Below are positions 1 to 5,897 of a stretch of DNA of 7,480 nt, piece by piece; positions within the stretch are counted from its first letter, which is position 1; every line of letters begins with the position of its first letter. Position numbers and translations under genes: made by a program. The notes below the pieces were generated by a model. It did no database searches, was not told where the DNA came from, and saw only the letters and a program-made list of their open reading frames with translations. Source of the DNA: Candidatus Parvarchaeota archaeon (GTDB taxonomy: Archaea; Nanobdellota; Nanobdellia; Parvarchaeales; Parvarchaeaceae). The stretch lies in contig JAPDMB010000024.1 in NCBI GenBank assembly GCA_025920305.1, positions 1 to 7,480 of the forward strand, written 5' to 3'.

Positions 1-455
1 GAGAACACGGAATCTCCGGGTATGAACAGCGTCGTAGATGTTATATAGTCCTTTATCTTCTCCAGAGCCTTCGCATCGCCTTTCAGCTCATTGTCATCGA
101 AATATTTTATATCCACGCCGTATCCTTCGCCGTTCTTCAGCACTAAGAATATGCTCTTCAGTATCTCCGATTTGCCCGAGATTATGATGTTCCTGAAACC
201 GCCCTTCTTGACGTTGCCGATGATGTTCTCTATCACCGTTTCAGCTCCGATTTTCAGCAGCGGCCTGTACAGCGTGCTGCCTTCCAGCACAAGGTCCCCG
301 CCGCAGAGTATCACCGCATTCTTCTGAGATTCAAAGTATTTCTTAAGTATGCTCTCCACAGCTTCGCTCTTCGACCTATATGAGATATTGTCAACCAAAG
401 AATCCAGCTTTCCTATTATATCCGGATCGATTGTGAACGACACCCTCGATTTCAT
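1..455 (-). CDS. Ribbon-helix-helix DNA-binding domain fused to a nucleotidyltransferase-like domain (3' end cut by window)
   Basis: The minus strand is open from an ATG at 455-453 to the window edge (151 codons visible, no stop). Residues 1-42 look like a CopG/Arc-type ribbon-helix-helix: a short beta strand (RVSFTI), helix 1 (IIGKLDSLV), a turn, and helix 2 starting SKSEAVESILKKYF. Residues 46-151 follow the N-terminal half of the NTP_transferase (glucose-1-phosphate nucleotidyltransferase) fold: AVILCGG at 47-53, RPLLKIG at 64-70, a helix with VIENIIGNVKKGGFRNIII, then KGDAKAL near 125 and GDSVF at 147-151, where the Asp would be the metal-binding Asp. The usual G-x-G-T-R signature loop is missing and replaced by DLVLEGSTLY, and the KP lysine is Arg, so catalysis is doubtful. 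It may be a regulator that senses a sugar nucleotide, or an enzyme with a modified loop. A TATA box and an AAGGGAG stretch lie just upstream of the start. The domain calls are fairly firm; the function is inference. Confidence 0.8.
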   Translation of the reverse strand, partial: MKSRVSFTIDPDIIGKLDSLVDNISYRSKSEAVESILKKYFESQKNAVILCGGDLVLEGSTLYRPLLKIGAETVIENIIGNVKKGGFRNIIISGKSEILKSIFLVLKNGEGYGVDIKYFDDNELKGDAKALEKIKDYITSTTLFIPGDSVF

Positions 456-457
456 GG

Positions 458-464
458 CTCCCTT
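458..464 (-). promoter_or_regulatory. Possible ribosome binding site of the RHH-nucleotidyltransferase gene
   Basis: Read on the minus strand this is AAGGGAG, two bases before the ATG at 455. It resembles an archaeal Shine-Dalgarno sequence but the spacing is short. It supports this ATG as the start, since the ribbon-helix-helix strand begins only three residues later. Confidence 0.35.
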
Positions 465-485
465 GATATTATATTGTCAGCCGAA

Positions 486-497
486 CTATATAAAAAC
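486..497 (-). promoter_or_regulatory. TATA box for the RHH-nucleotidyltransferase gene
   Basis: The minus strand reads GTTTTTATATAG here, centred about 36 bases upstream of the ATG at 455. With the usual archaeal distance of about 26 bases from TATA centre to start of transcription, the mRNA would begin near 465 with a leader of about 10 bases. A second TATA-like element (GTTTATAACC on the minus strand, about 510-519) lies farther out. Confidence 0.5.
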
Positions 498-533
498 TTC
501 CATCTCGCCGGTTATAAACAGGATAGCAAAAGC

Positions 534-545
534 CTTTTATAAAAG
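534..545. promoter_or_regulatory. 12-bp perfect palindrome in the divergent promoter, candidate operator or TATA element
   Basis: CTTTTATAAAAG is a perfect palindrome midway between the two divergent genes. It can serve as a TATA box in either direction. Because the divergent minus-strand gene encodes a ribbon-helix-helix domain, a class that often binds short symmetric sites near its own gene, this is a candidate autoregulatory operator. Immediately next to it, GCGGG at 545-549 can pair with CCCGC at 558-562 around an 8-base loop. The regulatory role is inference. Confidence 0.3.
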
Positions 546-601
546 CGGGCTGGAAAACCCGCAATCTTCAGAGGCAGATGAAAGCGAACGAAAGAAGCGA
601 A

Positions 602-611
602 GGTATAAATA
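602..611 (+). promoter_or_regulatory. TATA box for the proteasome beta operon
   Basis: GGTATAAATA, preceded by a purine-rich stretch that could act as a BRE, is a good archaeal TATA box. The predicted transcription start is near 633, which would leave a leader of about 80 bases before the ATG at 712. A second A/T element (CTATAAAAAAC, 612-622) directly follows it. No convincing TATA box lies 26 bases before the ATG, so this is the best promoter candidate for psmB. Confidence 0.5.
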
Positions 612-630
612 CTATAAAAAACATAACAAA

Positions 631-681
631 TATCAGTTGCGATAACCAAGCAACTAAAATCTGATACCCAGGGACGCTGGG
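631..681 (+). ncRNA. Two adjacent hairpins, a structured mRNA leader or small RNA ahead of psmB
   Basis: TATCAGTTGC (631-640) pairs with GCAA (650-653) and, after a 7-base bulge, with CTGATA (661-666). An alternative is the uninterrupted stem AGTTGC/GCAACT (635-640/650-655). Directly abutting is CCCAG/CTGGG (667-671/677-681) with a 5-base loop, so the two stems could stack coaxially. The block begins right where transcription from the TATA box at 602-611 should start. I recognise no known riboswitch or RNA family. It could be a regulatory 5' leader of the proteasome mRNA or a separate small RNA, or the pairings could be chance. Confidence 0.3.
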
Positions 682-711
682 AATTGATGATATAGAATTC
701 TGTAAATTTTT

Positions 712-1332
712 ATGGCAGAAAAGGAGACAGGGACAACCACTATAGGTTTAATATACAAGGACGGCGTGATACTGTCAGCTGACAGAAGGATGTCAGCGGA
801 TCATATCGTTGCGCATAAGAACGCGGAGAAGGTCCTCCCCCTGAGCGGAAGGATAGGCATAACAACAGCAGGGCTGGTGGCTGACCTGCAGACGCTGGTG
901 AAGGTCATGCAGGCGGAGATACAGCTGCATGATATAAGGGCTGGAGAGGAGATGACCACGAAAGCAGCTGTCGGGCTGCTGAGTTCGATACTATTCAACA
1001 GAAGGATGTCATTGAATATATTCTACACCGAATTCATAGTCGGCGGATATGACTCTAAGCAGGAGCTATATTCTGTAGATGAGGTAGGCTCGTACGCCAT
1101 GGATAAATACACTGTGAATGGGAGTGGAGGCGTGTTTGCACTTGGAGTCCTTGAAGCGGACTACAAGGATAATATGTCCTTCGAAGACGCGGTGAAACTC
1201 GCGAATAAAGCCGTGAGAGCTTCCATAGCAAGAGACGTGTACACCGGTGAAGGGGTGGATATAGCCGTCATAGACAAGAAAGGCTATAGGAAACTTACAG
1301 ATGAAGAGATAGCCAAAATAGTCAACCAGTAG
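712..1332 (+). CDS. psmB: 20S proteasome beta subunit precursor
   Basis: Catalytic subunit of the archaeal 20S proteasome, an N-terminal threonine hydrolase that degrades unfolded proteins delivered by PAN or Cdc48-type ATPases in the cytoplasm. The 206-residue product has a very short propeptide (MAEKETG) ending in Gly, and cleavage would expose Thr8 as Thr1 (TTTIGL). The other active-site residues are present: D24 in SADRR (D17 of the mature numbering), K40 in AEKV (K33), S138 in NGSGG (S129 equivalent) and D175 in RDVYTGEG (D166 equivalent); the position equivalent to Ser169 is Thr178, a conservative change. Length is normal for an archaeal beta subunit. No Shine-Dalgarno site is visible. 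The FttA gene follows after 35 bases with no promoter between, so the two are probably co-transcribed. The alpha subunit is not in this window. Confidence 0.96.
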   Translation: MAEKETGTTTIGLIYKDGVILSADRRMSADHIVAHKNAEKVLPLSGRIGITTAGLVADLQTLVKVMQAEIQLHDIRAGEEMTTKAAVGLLSSILFNRRMSLNIFYTEFIVGGYDSKQELYSVDEVGSYAMDKYTVNGSGGVFALGVLEADYKDNMSFEDAVKLANKAVRASIARDVYTGEGVDIAVIDKKGYRKLTDEEIAKIVNQ

Positions 1333-1358
1333 AACGTTGATTCTTAGCCGTTTTGGTT

Positions 1359-1362
1359 GGAG
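1359..1362 (+). promoter_or_regulatory. Ribosome binding site that selects the fttA start
   Basis: GGAG (followed by AT) ends five bases before the ATG at 1368. It favours that ATG over the in-frame TTG at 1353, which would place this motif inside the coding region. Confidence 0.45.
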
Positions 1363-1367
1363 ATCAG

Positions 1368-3260
1368 ATGGGAGACATAAAAAAAGAGATAGCAGACTTG
1401 ATTGGAGACAAATCCTTGGTAGAGGACATGAACTTCGAAGTATCGAACATAATAGTCTACACCAAGAACAGGAATTTCTTCCTAAACAACATAAACGTCA
1501 TAAAGAGCATCGTAAACACCATAAAGAAGAGAGTAGAGGTCAGGCTGGACCCATCGCTCCTTATGGATGAGAAGGAGACCAAGAAGAAGGTCATGGATAT
1601 AGTGCCGGAGGAGGCTGACCTGAGGGATATATGGTTTGACAAGGACAGGAGCCTCATGACGCTGGAAGCCGCTAGACTGGAGATAATAAGCAGGAGGGGG
1701 AACGGGATAATAGACAGGATAAAGGAGGAGACAGGGTGGTCGATCCAGCTTGCAAGGTCCCCGATAATAAAATCTGACATAGTGAAAGCCGTACGCGAGA
1801 TGATGTACAACAATTCCAAGTTCAGGCGGACGCTTCTAAATTCGATAGGCGAGAAGATATACTATTCGAAATACAGCGTCGACGAAAATTACTGGGTAAG
1901 ATTCACTGCATTGGGCGGATTCAGGCATGTCGGCAGATCCTCTCTGCTGGTGCAGACTCCGGTAAGCAGGGTCCTGCTGGATGCAGGGATCGATGTAAGC
2001 AATACGCGGGAGCCGTTTCCAAGGATAGACGCCCCGGAGATGGATCTATCAAAGCTTGACGCCGTGGTCATAACCCATAGCCACCTCGATCACTGCGGTT
2101 TCCTTCCAATCCTATATAAGTACGGCTATAGGGGCCCAGTTTATTCCACCTTCCCGACAAGGGATGTAATGACCCTGCTGCACCTTGATTATCTGAACCT
2201 CACGAACAAGATGAATGACAAAGCCCTGTTTGGGATAGACGATATAAAGGAGATGCTTAAGTACTCTATTGGATTGTCTTTCGAAGAGGTCACTGACATC
2301 ACGCCGGATATAAGGATCACGCTCCACAATGCCGGACATATACTTGGATCGGCGATGGTGCACATGAACATAGGCAACGGCTTCCACAACCTTCTTTACA
2401 CAGGGGACTTCAAATACAACAGATCAAAGACACTGAACAAGGCTGAGAATGTCTTTGATAGGGTCGAGACGCTGATAATGGAGAGCACTTACGGCGGGGA
2501 CAATGACATACAGCCTTCAAGGGAGGAGGCAGAGCAGTTCTTCTTCGACATCGTCAAAAAGACAGTCGACAAAAAAGGAAAAGTACTCGTGCCTGTACTG
2601 GGAGTGGGGAGAGCTCAGGAGCTGATGCTGATGGTGGAAGAGTGGATCAGGTACGGCTTGATCCAGGACGTGAACGTGGTAGTGGATGGGATGCTCTGGG
2701 ATGTCACTGCGATATACACAGTCTACCCGGAGTACATGAACTCTGAGACCAAGAGGCGGATAATAGAGTACAATAGCAATCCATTCTTGTCTCCGAACTT
2801 CAAGCACGTCGTGAGCGAGGAGGAGAGGCAGAAGGTGCTTTCAGAGGGCCCTGCCATAATACTTGCCACATCCGGGATGATGAACGGAGGGCCTTCGGTC
2901 TATTACTTCGCCAACCTATGCGAAGACGACCGCAACTCTGTCGTACTCGTATCCTATCAGGGAGCCGGCACGCTTGGAAGGAGGCTGCAGAACGGGGAAA
3001 GAGAGGCAGATATAGAACTCAATGGAAAACTTAGGAAATTCCATGTGAATGCATCCATATACTCAATAGAAGGCTTCTCAGGTCACTCCGACAGGAGAGA
3101 ACTTGAGAGATACGTCGCGGAGATAAAACCTAAGCCCAGGAGGATAATCTTGGACCACGGAGAGGAAAGCAAGATAATATCCCTTCTGAAGTTCATACGA
3201 AACAGGGACAGGATTGACACGGTCGCCCCGCGCGTCCTTGATGCGCTGAGACTGAAGTAA
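1368..3260 (+). CDS. fttA: aCPSF1/FttA: KH-domain beta-CASP metallo-beta-lactamase ribonuclease (transcription termination factor)
   Basis: Archaeal orthologue of eukaryotic CPSF73, a zinc-dependent endo/5'-3' exoribonuclease that cleaves nascent RNA at U-rich sites and terminates transcription. The 630-residue product has the full architecture: two N-terminal KH-type RNA-binding domains (about 10-75 and 75-145), a metallo-beta-lactamase core, a beta-CASP insert (about 390-565) and the C-terminal completion of the core. Visible metal ligands are H237, H239, D241 and H242 in HSHLDH, H324 in NAGHILGS and D347 in TGDF. Beta-CASP motifs are E372 in ESTYGG, H573 in SGHSD and H597 in DHGEE. The stretch ATSGMMNGGPSVYYF near 500 is typical of the family. 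The usual length is about 630-640 residues, so the gene is complete. The ATG at 1368 is preferred because GGAG lies just before it; an in-frame TTG at 1353 would add five residues. The gene lies directly behind psmB, a pairing also known in methanogens. Confidence 0.95.
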   Translation: MGDIKKEIADLIGDKSLVEDMNFEVSNIIVYTKNRNFFLNNINVIKSIVNTIKKRVEVRLDPSLLMDEKETKKKVMDIVPEEADLRDIWFDKDRSLMTLEAARLEIISRRGNGIIDRIKEETGWSIQLARSPIIKSDIVKAVREMMYNNSKFRRTLLNSIGEKIYYSKYSVDENYWVRFTALGGFRHVGRSSLLVQTPVSRVLLDAGIDVSNTREPFPRIDAPEMDLSKLDAVVITHSHLDHCGFLPILYKYGYRGPVYSTFPTRDVMTLLHLDYLNLTNKMNDKALFGIDDIKEMLKYSIGLSFEEVTDITPDIRITLHNAGHILGSAMVHMNIGNGFHNLLYTGDFKYNRSKTLNKAENVFDRVETLIMESTYGGDNDIQPSREEAEQFFFDIVKKTVDKKGKVLVPVLGVGRAQELMLMVEEWIRYGLIQDVNVVVDGMLWDVTAIYTVYPEYMNSETKRRIIEYNSNPFLSPNFKHVVSEEERQKVLSEGPAIILATSGMMNGGPSVYYFANLCEDDRNSVVLVSYQGAGTLGRRLQNGEREADIELNGKLRKFHVNASIYSIEGFSGHSDRRELERYVAEIKPKPRRIILDHGEESKIISLLKFIRNRDRIDTVAPRVLDALRLK

Positions 3261-3270
3261 AATCCTGCAA

Positions 3271-3281
3271 TGTATATATAT
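3271..3281 (+). promoter_or_regulatory. Possible TATA box for the P-loop kinase gene
   Basis: TGTATATATAT lies in the 29-base gap after fttA. A start of transcription about 26 bases from its centre would be near 3302, downstream of the ATG at 3290 but upstream of the in-frame ATG at 3311. It therefore bears on the choice of start. It may also just be AT-rich spacer if the gene is read through from fttA. Confidence 0.35.
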
Positions 3282-3310
3282 TATCAATCATGAAGATGTA
3301 TAATAGCATA

Positions 3311-3889
3311 ATGGAAGGACTTTTCATCATCGGCTTAAGTTCACTGCCTGGAGGAGGAAAAGATTACGTAGCGGATATACTCGTCAACCGGTATCACTTT
3401 CACAAGATATCGCCCGGTGATATGATCCGCAGGCTACTGAAAAAGATGAATCTTCCTGTGACCAGAGAGGGGGAGCAGAGGATACAGGCAGACTACAAAA
3501 AGAGATATGGGAAGGATTTTCTGATGAAGAGGGTATACGATGAAGCATTGAGATCGAGGGACAGCCGTATAGTCATCCCAGGCATAAGGAGCCCAGGTGA
3601 TATAAAATTCTTCAAAAAGAGACTTGGAAATAATTTCAAGAATGTATTCATAATCTGTGCCGCCAAAACCAGATACAACCGCATGAAAAGAAGGAATAGG
3701 CAGGATGCGCCCAAGAGCATCGCCGATTTCATAAAGCAGGATGCAGCTGAGAGGAGGCTATTCGATCTGGATGAGACGAGGAGACTTTCTGACTTTAAGC
3801 TGAGAAATGACATCGGAAGCAGGAAACTTGAAAAAGACATAAAGAAGATACTGGACAGATCCGGCCTTCATCACTTGGCCACAAGGTGA
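3311..3889 (+). CDS. P-loop nucleotide kinase of the UPF0200/dNMP-kinase-like type
   Basis: A small cytoplasmic P-loop kinase (192 residues from this start) of the adenylate-kinase superfamily. Residues 4-18 carry the strand and Walker A loop (GLSSLPGGGKD). The usual Ser/Thr after the Lys is Asp18, as in the GKD loop of phage T4-type deoxynucleotide kinases and animal phosphomevalonate kinase. Other landmarks are GDMIRR at 36-41, the strand VIPGIRSPGDI at 88-98, which resembles the V-I-D-G-I-R-S motif of the archaeal UPF0200 family, and an Arg/Lys-rich lid RMKRRNRQDAPKS at 124-136. The substrate cannot be read from the sequence: a nucleoside monophosphate or dephospho-CoA-like acceptor are both possible. 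An in-frame ATG at 3290 would add seven residues; 3311 is preferred because it puts the first beta strand near the N terminus and fits the TATA box at 3271-3281. The 3' end overlaps the convergent Dph6 gene by 19 bases. Confidence 0.8.
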   Translation: MEGLFIIGLSSLPGGGKDYVADILVNRYHFHKISPGDMIRRLLKKMNLPVTREGEQRIQADYKKRYGKDFLMKRVYDEALRSRDSRIVIPGIRSPGDIKFFKKRLGNNFKNVFIICAAKTRYNRMKRRNRQDAPKSIADFIKQDAAERRLFDLDETRRLSDFKLRNDIGSRKLEKDIKKILDRSGLHHLATR

Positions 3890-4551
3890 GCTTCTTTTAT
3901 AAGCATAAAACTCTTAGAGCCGTCGGACTTCACAGTGTATTCATCGACGCTTATCCTGCTCTTGAAGATAGGCGCATCCACGACGGCTGTTTCGGCCTCC
4001 CCGCCCTCAAATGCAAGGTTGAACCTGTACTTCCTGCTGAGCCTATCCAGCTCTTCGAGAAGCGGGCCGTCTATGATCCTTCCCAGCAGCTCTTTAGAGA
4101 GGCCATCTGCCGAGACCGATATTATCATCGCCTTGAAGCCGTCATGGACAAGATCCCGCATGTATTTAGCTACATCGATATGCCAAAGAGGATTTATCAC
4201 CTTTAGATCCAGCTGTTCGGCTATCCTCCTGACCCTGTCAGACTGGTACCTGCTTTCTATCGCGCCTGTGCAGACTCCATCGACGCCGTAATCCTGCTTT
4301 GCTTTCATCATAAGAAACTTAAGATCCTCCAGCTCTTCCTCCTTCACCGCCTTTGTATAGGTCCTTATCAATGGTATCTCCAGGGCTTTTGCCTGCAACT
4401 CCACAAGGTTTGAACCGACCGTGTGGAACATGTATGAATCGACACTATCCGAAACGACGTTCAACAGGCATTTTATACTGTTCTCTTTCGATGCTAGGAA
4501 CATAGAATAAGTAGAGTCCTTCCCTCCTGTGAATAAAACCGCCAAATCCAT
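3871..4551 (-). CDS. dph6: Diphthine-ammonia ligase (Dph6-type PP-loop ATPase)
   Basis: Catalyses the last step of diphthamide formation, ATP-dependent amidation of diphthine on the conserved His of elongation factor aEF2, in the cytoplasm. The 226-residue product begins MDLAVLFTGGKDSTYSM; TGGKDS at 8-13 is the PP-loop that binds ATP and forms the AMP intermediate. GAIES-RYQ at 96-103, PLW at 121-123 and EGGEAETAVVDAPIF at 182-196 are hallmark motifs of this family. The ATG at 4551 is chosen because the PP-loop strand starts right after it and family members begin this way. An upstream in-frame ATG at 4638 would add 29 residues encoded inside the primase gene. It starts five bases after the primase stop, so the two form an operon. 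No clear Shine-Dalgarno site is visible. The 3' end overlaps the convergent kinase gene by 19 bases. Confidence 0.92.
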   Translation of the reverse strand: MDLAVLFTGGKDSTYSMFLASKENSIKCLLNVVSDSVDSYMFHTVGSNLVELQAKALEIPLIRTYTKAVKEEELEDLKFLMMKAKQDYGVDGVCTGAIESRYQSDRVRRIAEQLDLKVINPLWHIDVAKYMRDLVHDGFKAMIISVSADGLSKELLGRIIDGPLLEELDRLSRKYRFNLAFEGGEAETAVVDAPIFKSRISVDEYTVKSDGSKSFMLIKEAHLVAK

Positions 4552-4556
4552 ACAAG

Positions 4557-5837
4557 TCAATTCTTCCTGCCCTTCGTGTCGCTTCTGCCAGCTTTCAGCC
4601 GTATGTAGTAGGACAGAGGGTTCTTTATAAGCCTGCATGTCTCATTTGGGAAACATACATTGAAGTACTTGTAATAACCGGCAGCATCGCAGTTTGGCGG
4701 AGGATAACTCTTGCCGCTGAAAGAGTAATCGATCTGCTGCTTTATGTAGTTCTCCTTCAGAGGCGGTTTATTCCTGAGGTTCCAGCCTAAAAGCAGCCTG
4801 TTCACCTCCTCCTTGTCTTTGCCTATGCTCCTGTAGAAGTTTATAAGTATGAAAACAGACCTCTTCCTGCCGTCTGACAGCCCTTTGTTTATCTCCTTTA
4901 TACAGGGAGGGAGAGCCGCCTCGTCCAAAGGCAAATTGTAAACCTTATATTCAACCTCTTTTTCAGCTCTTTCCGGCTCCTTGGCGGAGTGATCATAGGC
5001 ATCTAGGAACAGCCTCTTCGCCTCATCTTTAGAAGGCTTCAGATCGAAGAAATCTATCTTCGTGCTGACAGCTGCGGGATCTGCATCCCCAAGCTCAAAC
5101 GAATCGAATCTCTGCCTGTCTATAGGGACTGAGACGAGCCATTTTTTCTCATTTAAGGAGTACTGAGTCCTGAAGAGATGCCTTTCAGATATAAGGACCG
5201 TGTCTATCTCTATGACCTTATACGGGTCGAATTCCCCGTCGGTGTACAGCTCTTTTTCGTCCATCTTGAATATCTCGGACAGCTTCCTTGCGCCGTAGTC
5301 TTTCTGCAGCACTTCGCTTATCTTTTGCTTCACTGAATCCTTCAGGAATATTGATGTGATCATCGCCGCATCCGGAAAGAGAGAGTTCATGTCTTTCCCA
5401 TTTATCTCCGGCGGGAACCCCTCATACGGCACGAGGATATGGAAGCCTGACCCGCCGCTGAACTTCACGGAGAACTCCCTCAGCCCTTCGTATGCCAAGA
5501 GGTCTAGGACCAGCTTCGTATAGGCCTTTGAGATATCAAAGTATTTACAATCCACATCGATGAGCAGATCCCACCCGTCCCTCAGGTTCACAATATCCTC
5601 TTTTTTTATGTCGGTAGACAGCAGCAGGGGGTTTTTCCATCTTTCCTCGCTTACGTGTATGCTTGTCGCGCCGGATTTCACGATTCTCTCCACATCTGCT
5701 TTATACTGGAATGACATAGGTCTTCTGCCGAACTTATCGTTGTACCGGACCGCGTATTCTCTATTCTTTCCGCCGCTTAGGAGCTTCTCGATGATCTCAT
5801 CTTTGAGGTAATATCTTAAAATATCTGACGGCTTCAT
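4557..5837 (-). CDS. priS: DNA primase catalytic subunit PriS fused to a PriL-C-terminal-like four-cysteine domain
   Basis: Archaeo-eukaryotic primase that makes primers for replication. The 426-residue product exceeds the usual 330-360 of archaeal PriS. Residues 1-265 form the catalytic core: the metal-binding pair D94/D96 in LLIDVD, nucleotide-binding SGGSGFH at 127-133, and D212 in IEIDTVLISERH as the probable third catalytic Asp, followed by an RTQYSLNEK segment in place of the common R-L-P-x-S-L-H. No Cys/His zinc-knuckle cluster is visible in the core (only C97). After a charged linker, residues about 300-411 carry four cysteines (C312 in LPPC, C383 in PPNC, C395 in NVC, C401 in ETC) around a helical segment and end in KNPLSYY, much like the [4Fe-4S] C-terminal domain of the large subunit PriL. 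It may therefore act as a one-piece primase. The start at 5837 fits a TATA box 26 bases upstream. Dph6 follows after 5 bases. Confidence 0.9.
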   Translation of the reverse strand: MKPSDILRYYLKDEIIEKLLSGGKNREYAVRYNDKFGRRPMSFQYKADVERIVKSGATSIHVSEERWKNPLLLSTDIKKEDIVNLRDGWDLLIDVDCKYFDISKAYTKLVLDLLAYEGLREFSVKFSGGSGFHILVPYEGFPPEINGKDMNSLFPDAAMITSIFLKDSVKQKISEVLQKDYGARKLSEIFKMDEKELYTDGEFDPYKVIEIDTVLISERHLFRTQYSLNEKKWLVSVPIDRQRFDSFELGDADPAAVSTKIDFFDLKPSKDEAKRLFLDAYDHSAKEPERAEKEVEYKVYNLPLDEAALPPCIKEINKGLSDGRKRSVFILINFYRSIGKDKEEVNRLLLGWNLRNKPPLKENYIKQQIDYSFSGKSYPPPNCDAAGYYKYFNVCFPNETCRLIKNPLSYYIRLKAGRSDTKGRKN

Positions 5838-5858
5838 ATGCTAACTGAAACAGCTGAA

Positions 5859-5868
5859 ATATAAATAA
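5859..5868 (-). promoter_or_regulatory. TATA box for the primase-dph6 operon
   Basis: The minus strand reads TTATTTATAT here, centred about 26 bases upstream of the primase ATG. Transcription would then begin at or next to the start codon, that is, a leaderless mRNA. No Shine-Dalgarno site precedes this ATG, in agreement. Confidence 0.55.
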
Positions 5869-5887
5869 AATCAGGGAGCATGCATAA

Positions 5888-5897
5888 GGTTTTTAAG
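5888..5897 (+). promoter_or_regulatory. TATA box for the deoxyhypusine synthase gene
   Basis: GGTTTTTAAG is centred about 28 bases before the ATG at 5921, the spacing expected for a leaderless or nearly leaderless mRNA. The bases just before the ATG (AGATAAAATCT) contain no Shine-Dalgarno motif. Confidence 0.5.

Noticed and set aside
349..645. 98-codon plus-strand frame running across the RHH gene and the divergent spacer
   Set aside because: It lies antisense to the RHH-nucleotidyltransferase coding region, ends in low-complexity charged residues and would cover the TATA boxes.
578..664. A 28-codon plus-strand reading frame (ATG at 578, TGA at 662-664) with GAGG just upstream
   Set aside because: It overlaps the likely psmB TATA box and the hairpin block and has no recognisable features; chance ORFs of this size are common.
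661..690. CTGA (661-664) and TGATGA (685-690), resembling D and C boxes of a C/D guide RNA
   Set aside because: The order and the 20-base spacing do not fit a C/D sRNA, no second box pair is present, and no terminal stem flanks the boxes.
1353..1367. In-frame TTG at 1353 as the fttA start
   Set aside because: The ATG at 1368 has GGAG at a suitable distance, and the extra residues are not needed for the first KH domain.
1457..1819. Long minus-strand open frames within fttA, psmB, the kinase and dhs genes
   Set aside because: They mirror the codon pattern of strongly supported genes on the other strand and encode no recognisable domain.
4552..4638. ATG at 4638 as a longer start for dph6
   Set aside because: It would read 29 codons inside the primase gene in another frame, and the family begins directly at the PP-loop strand encoded from 4551.
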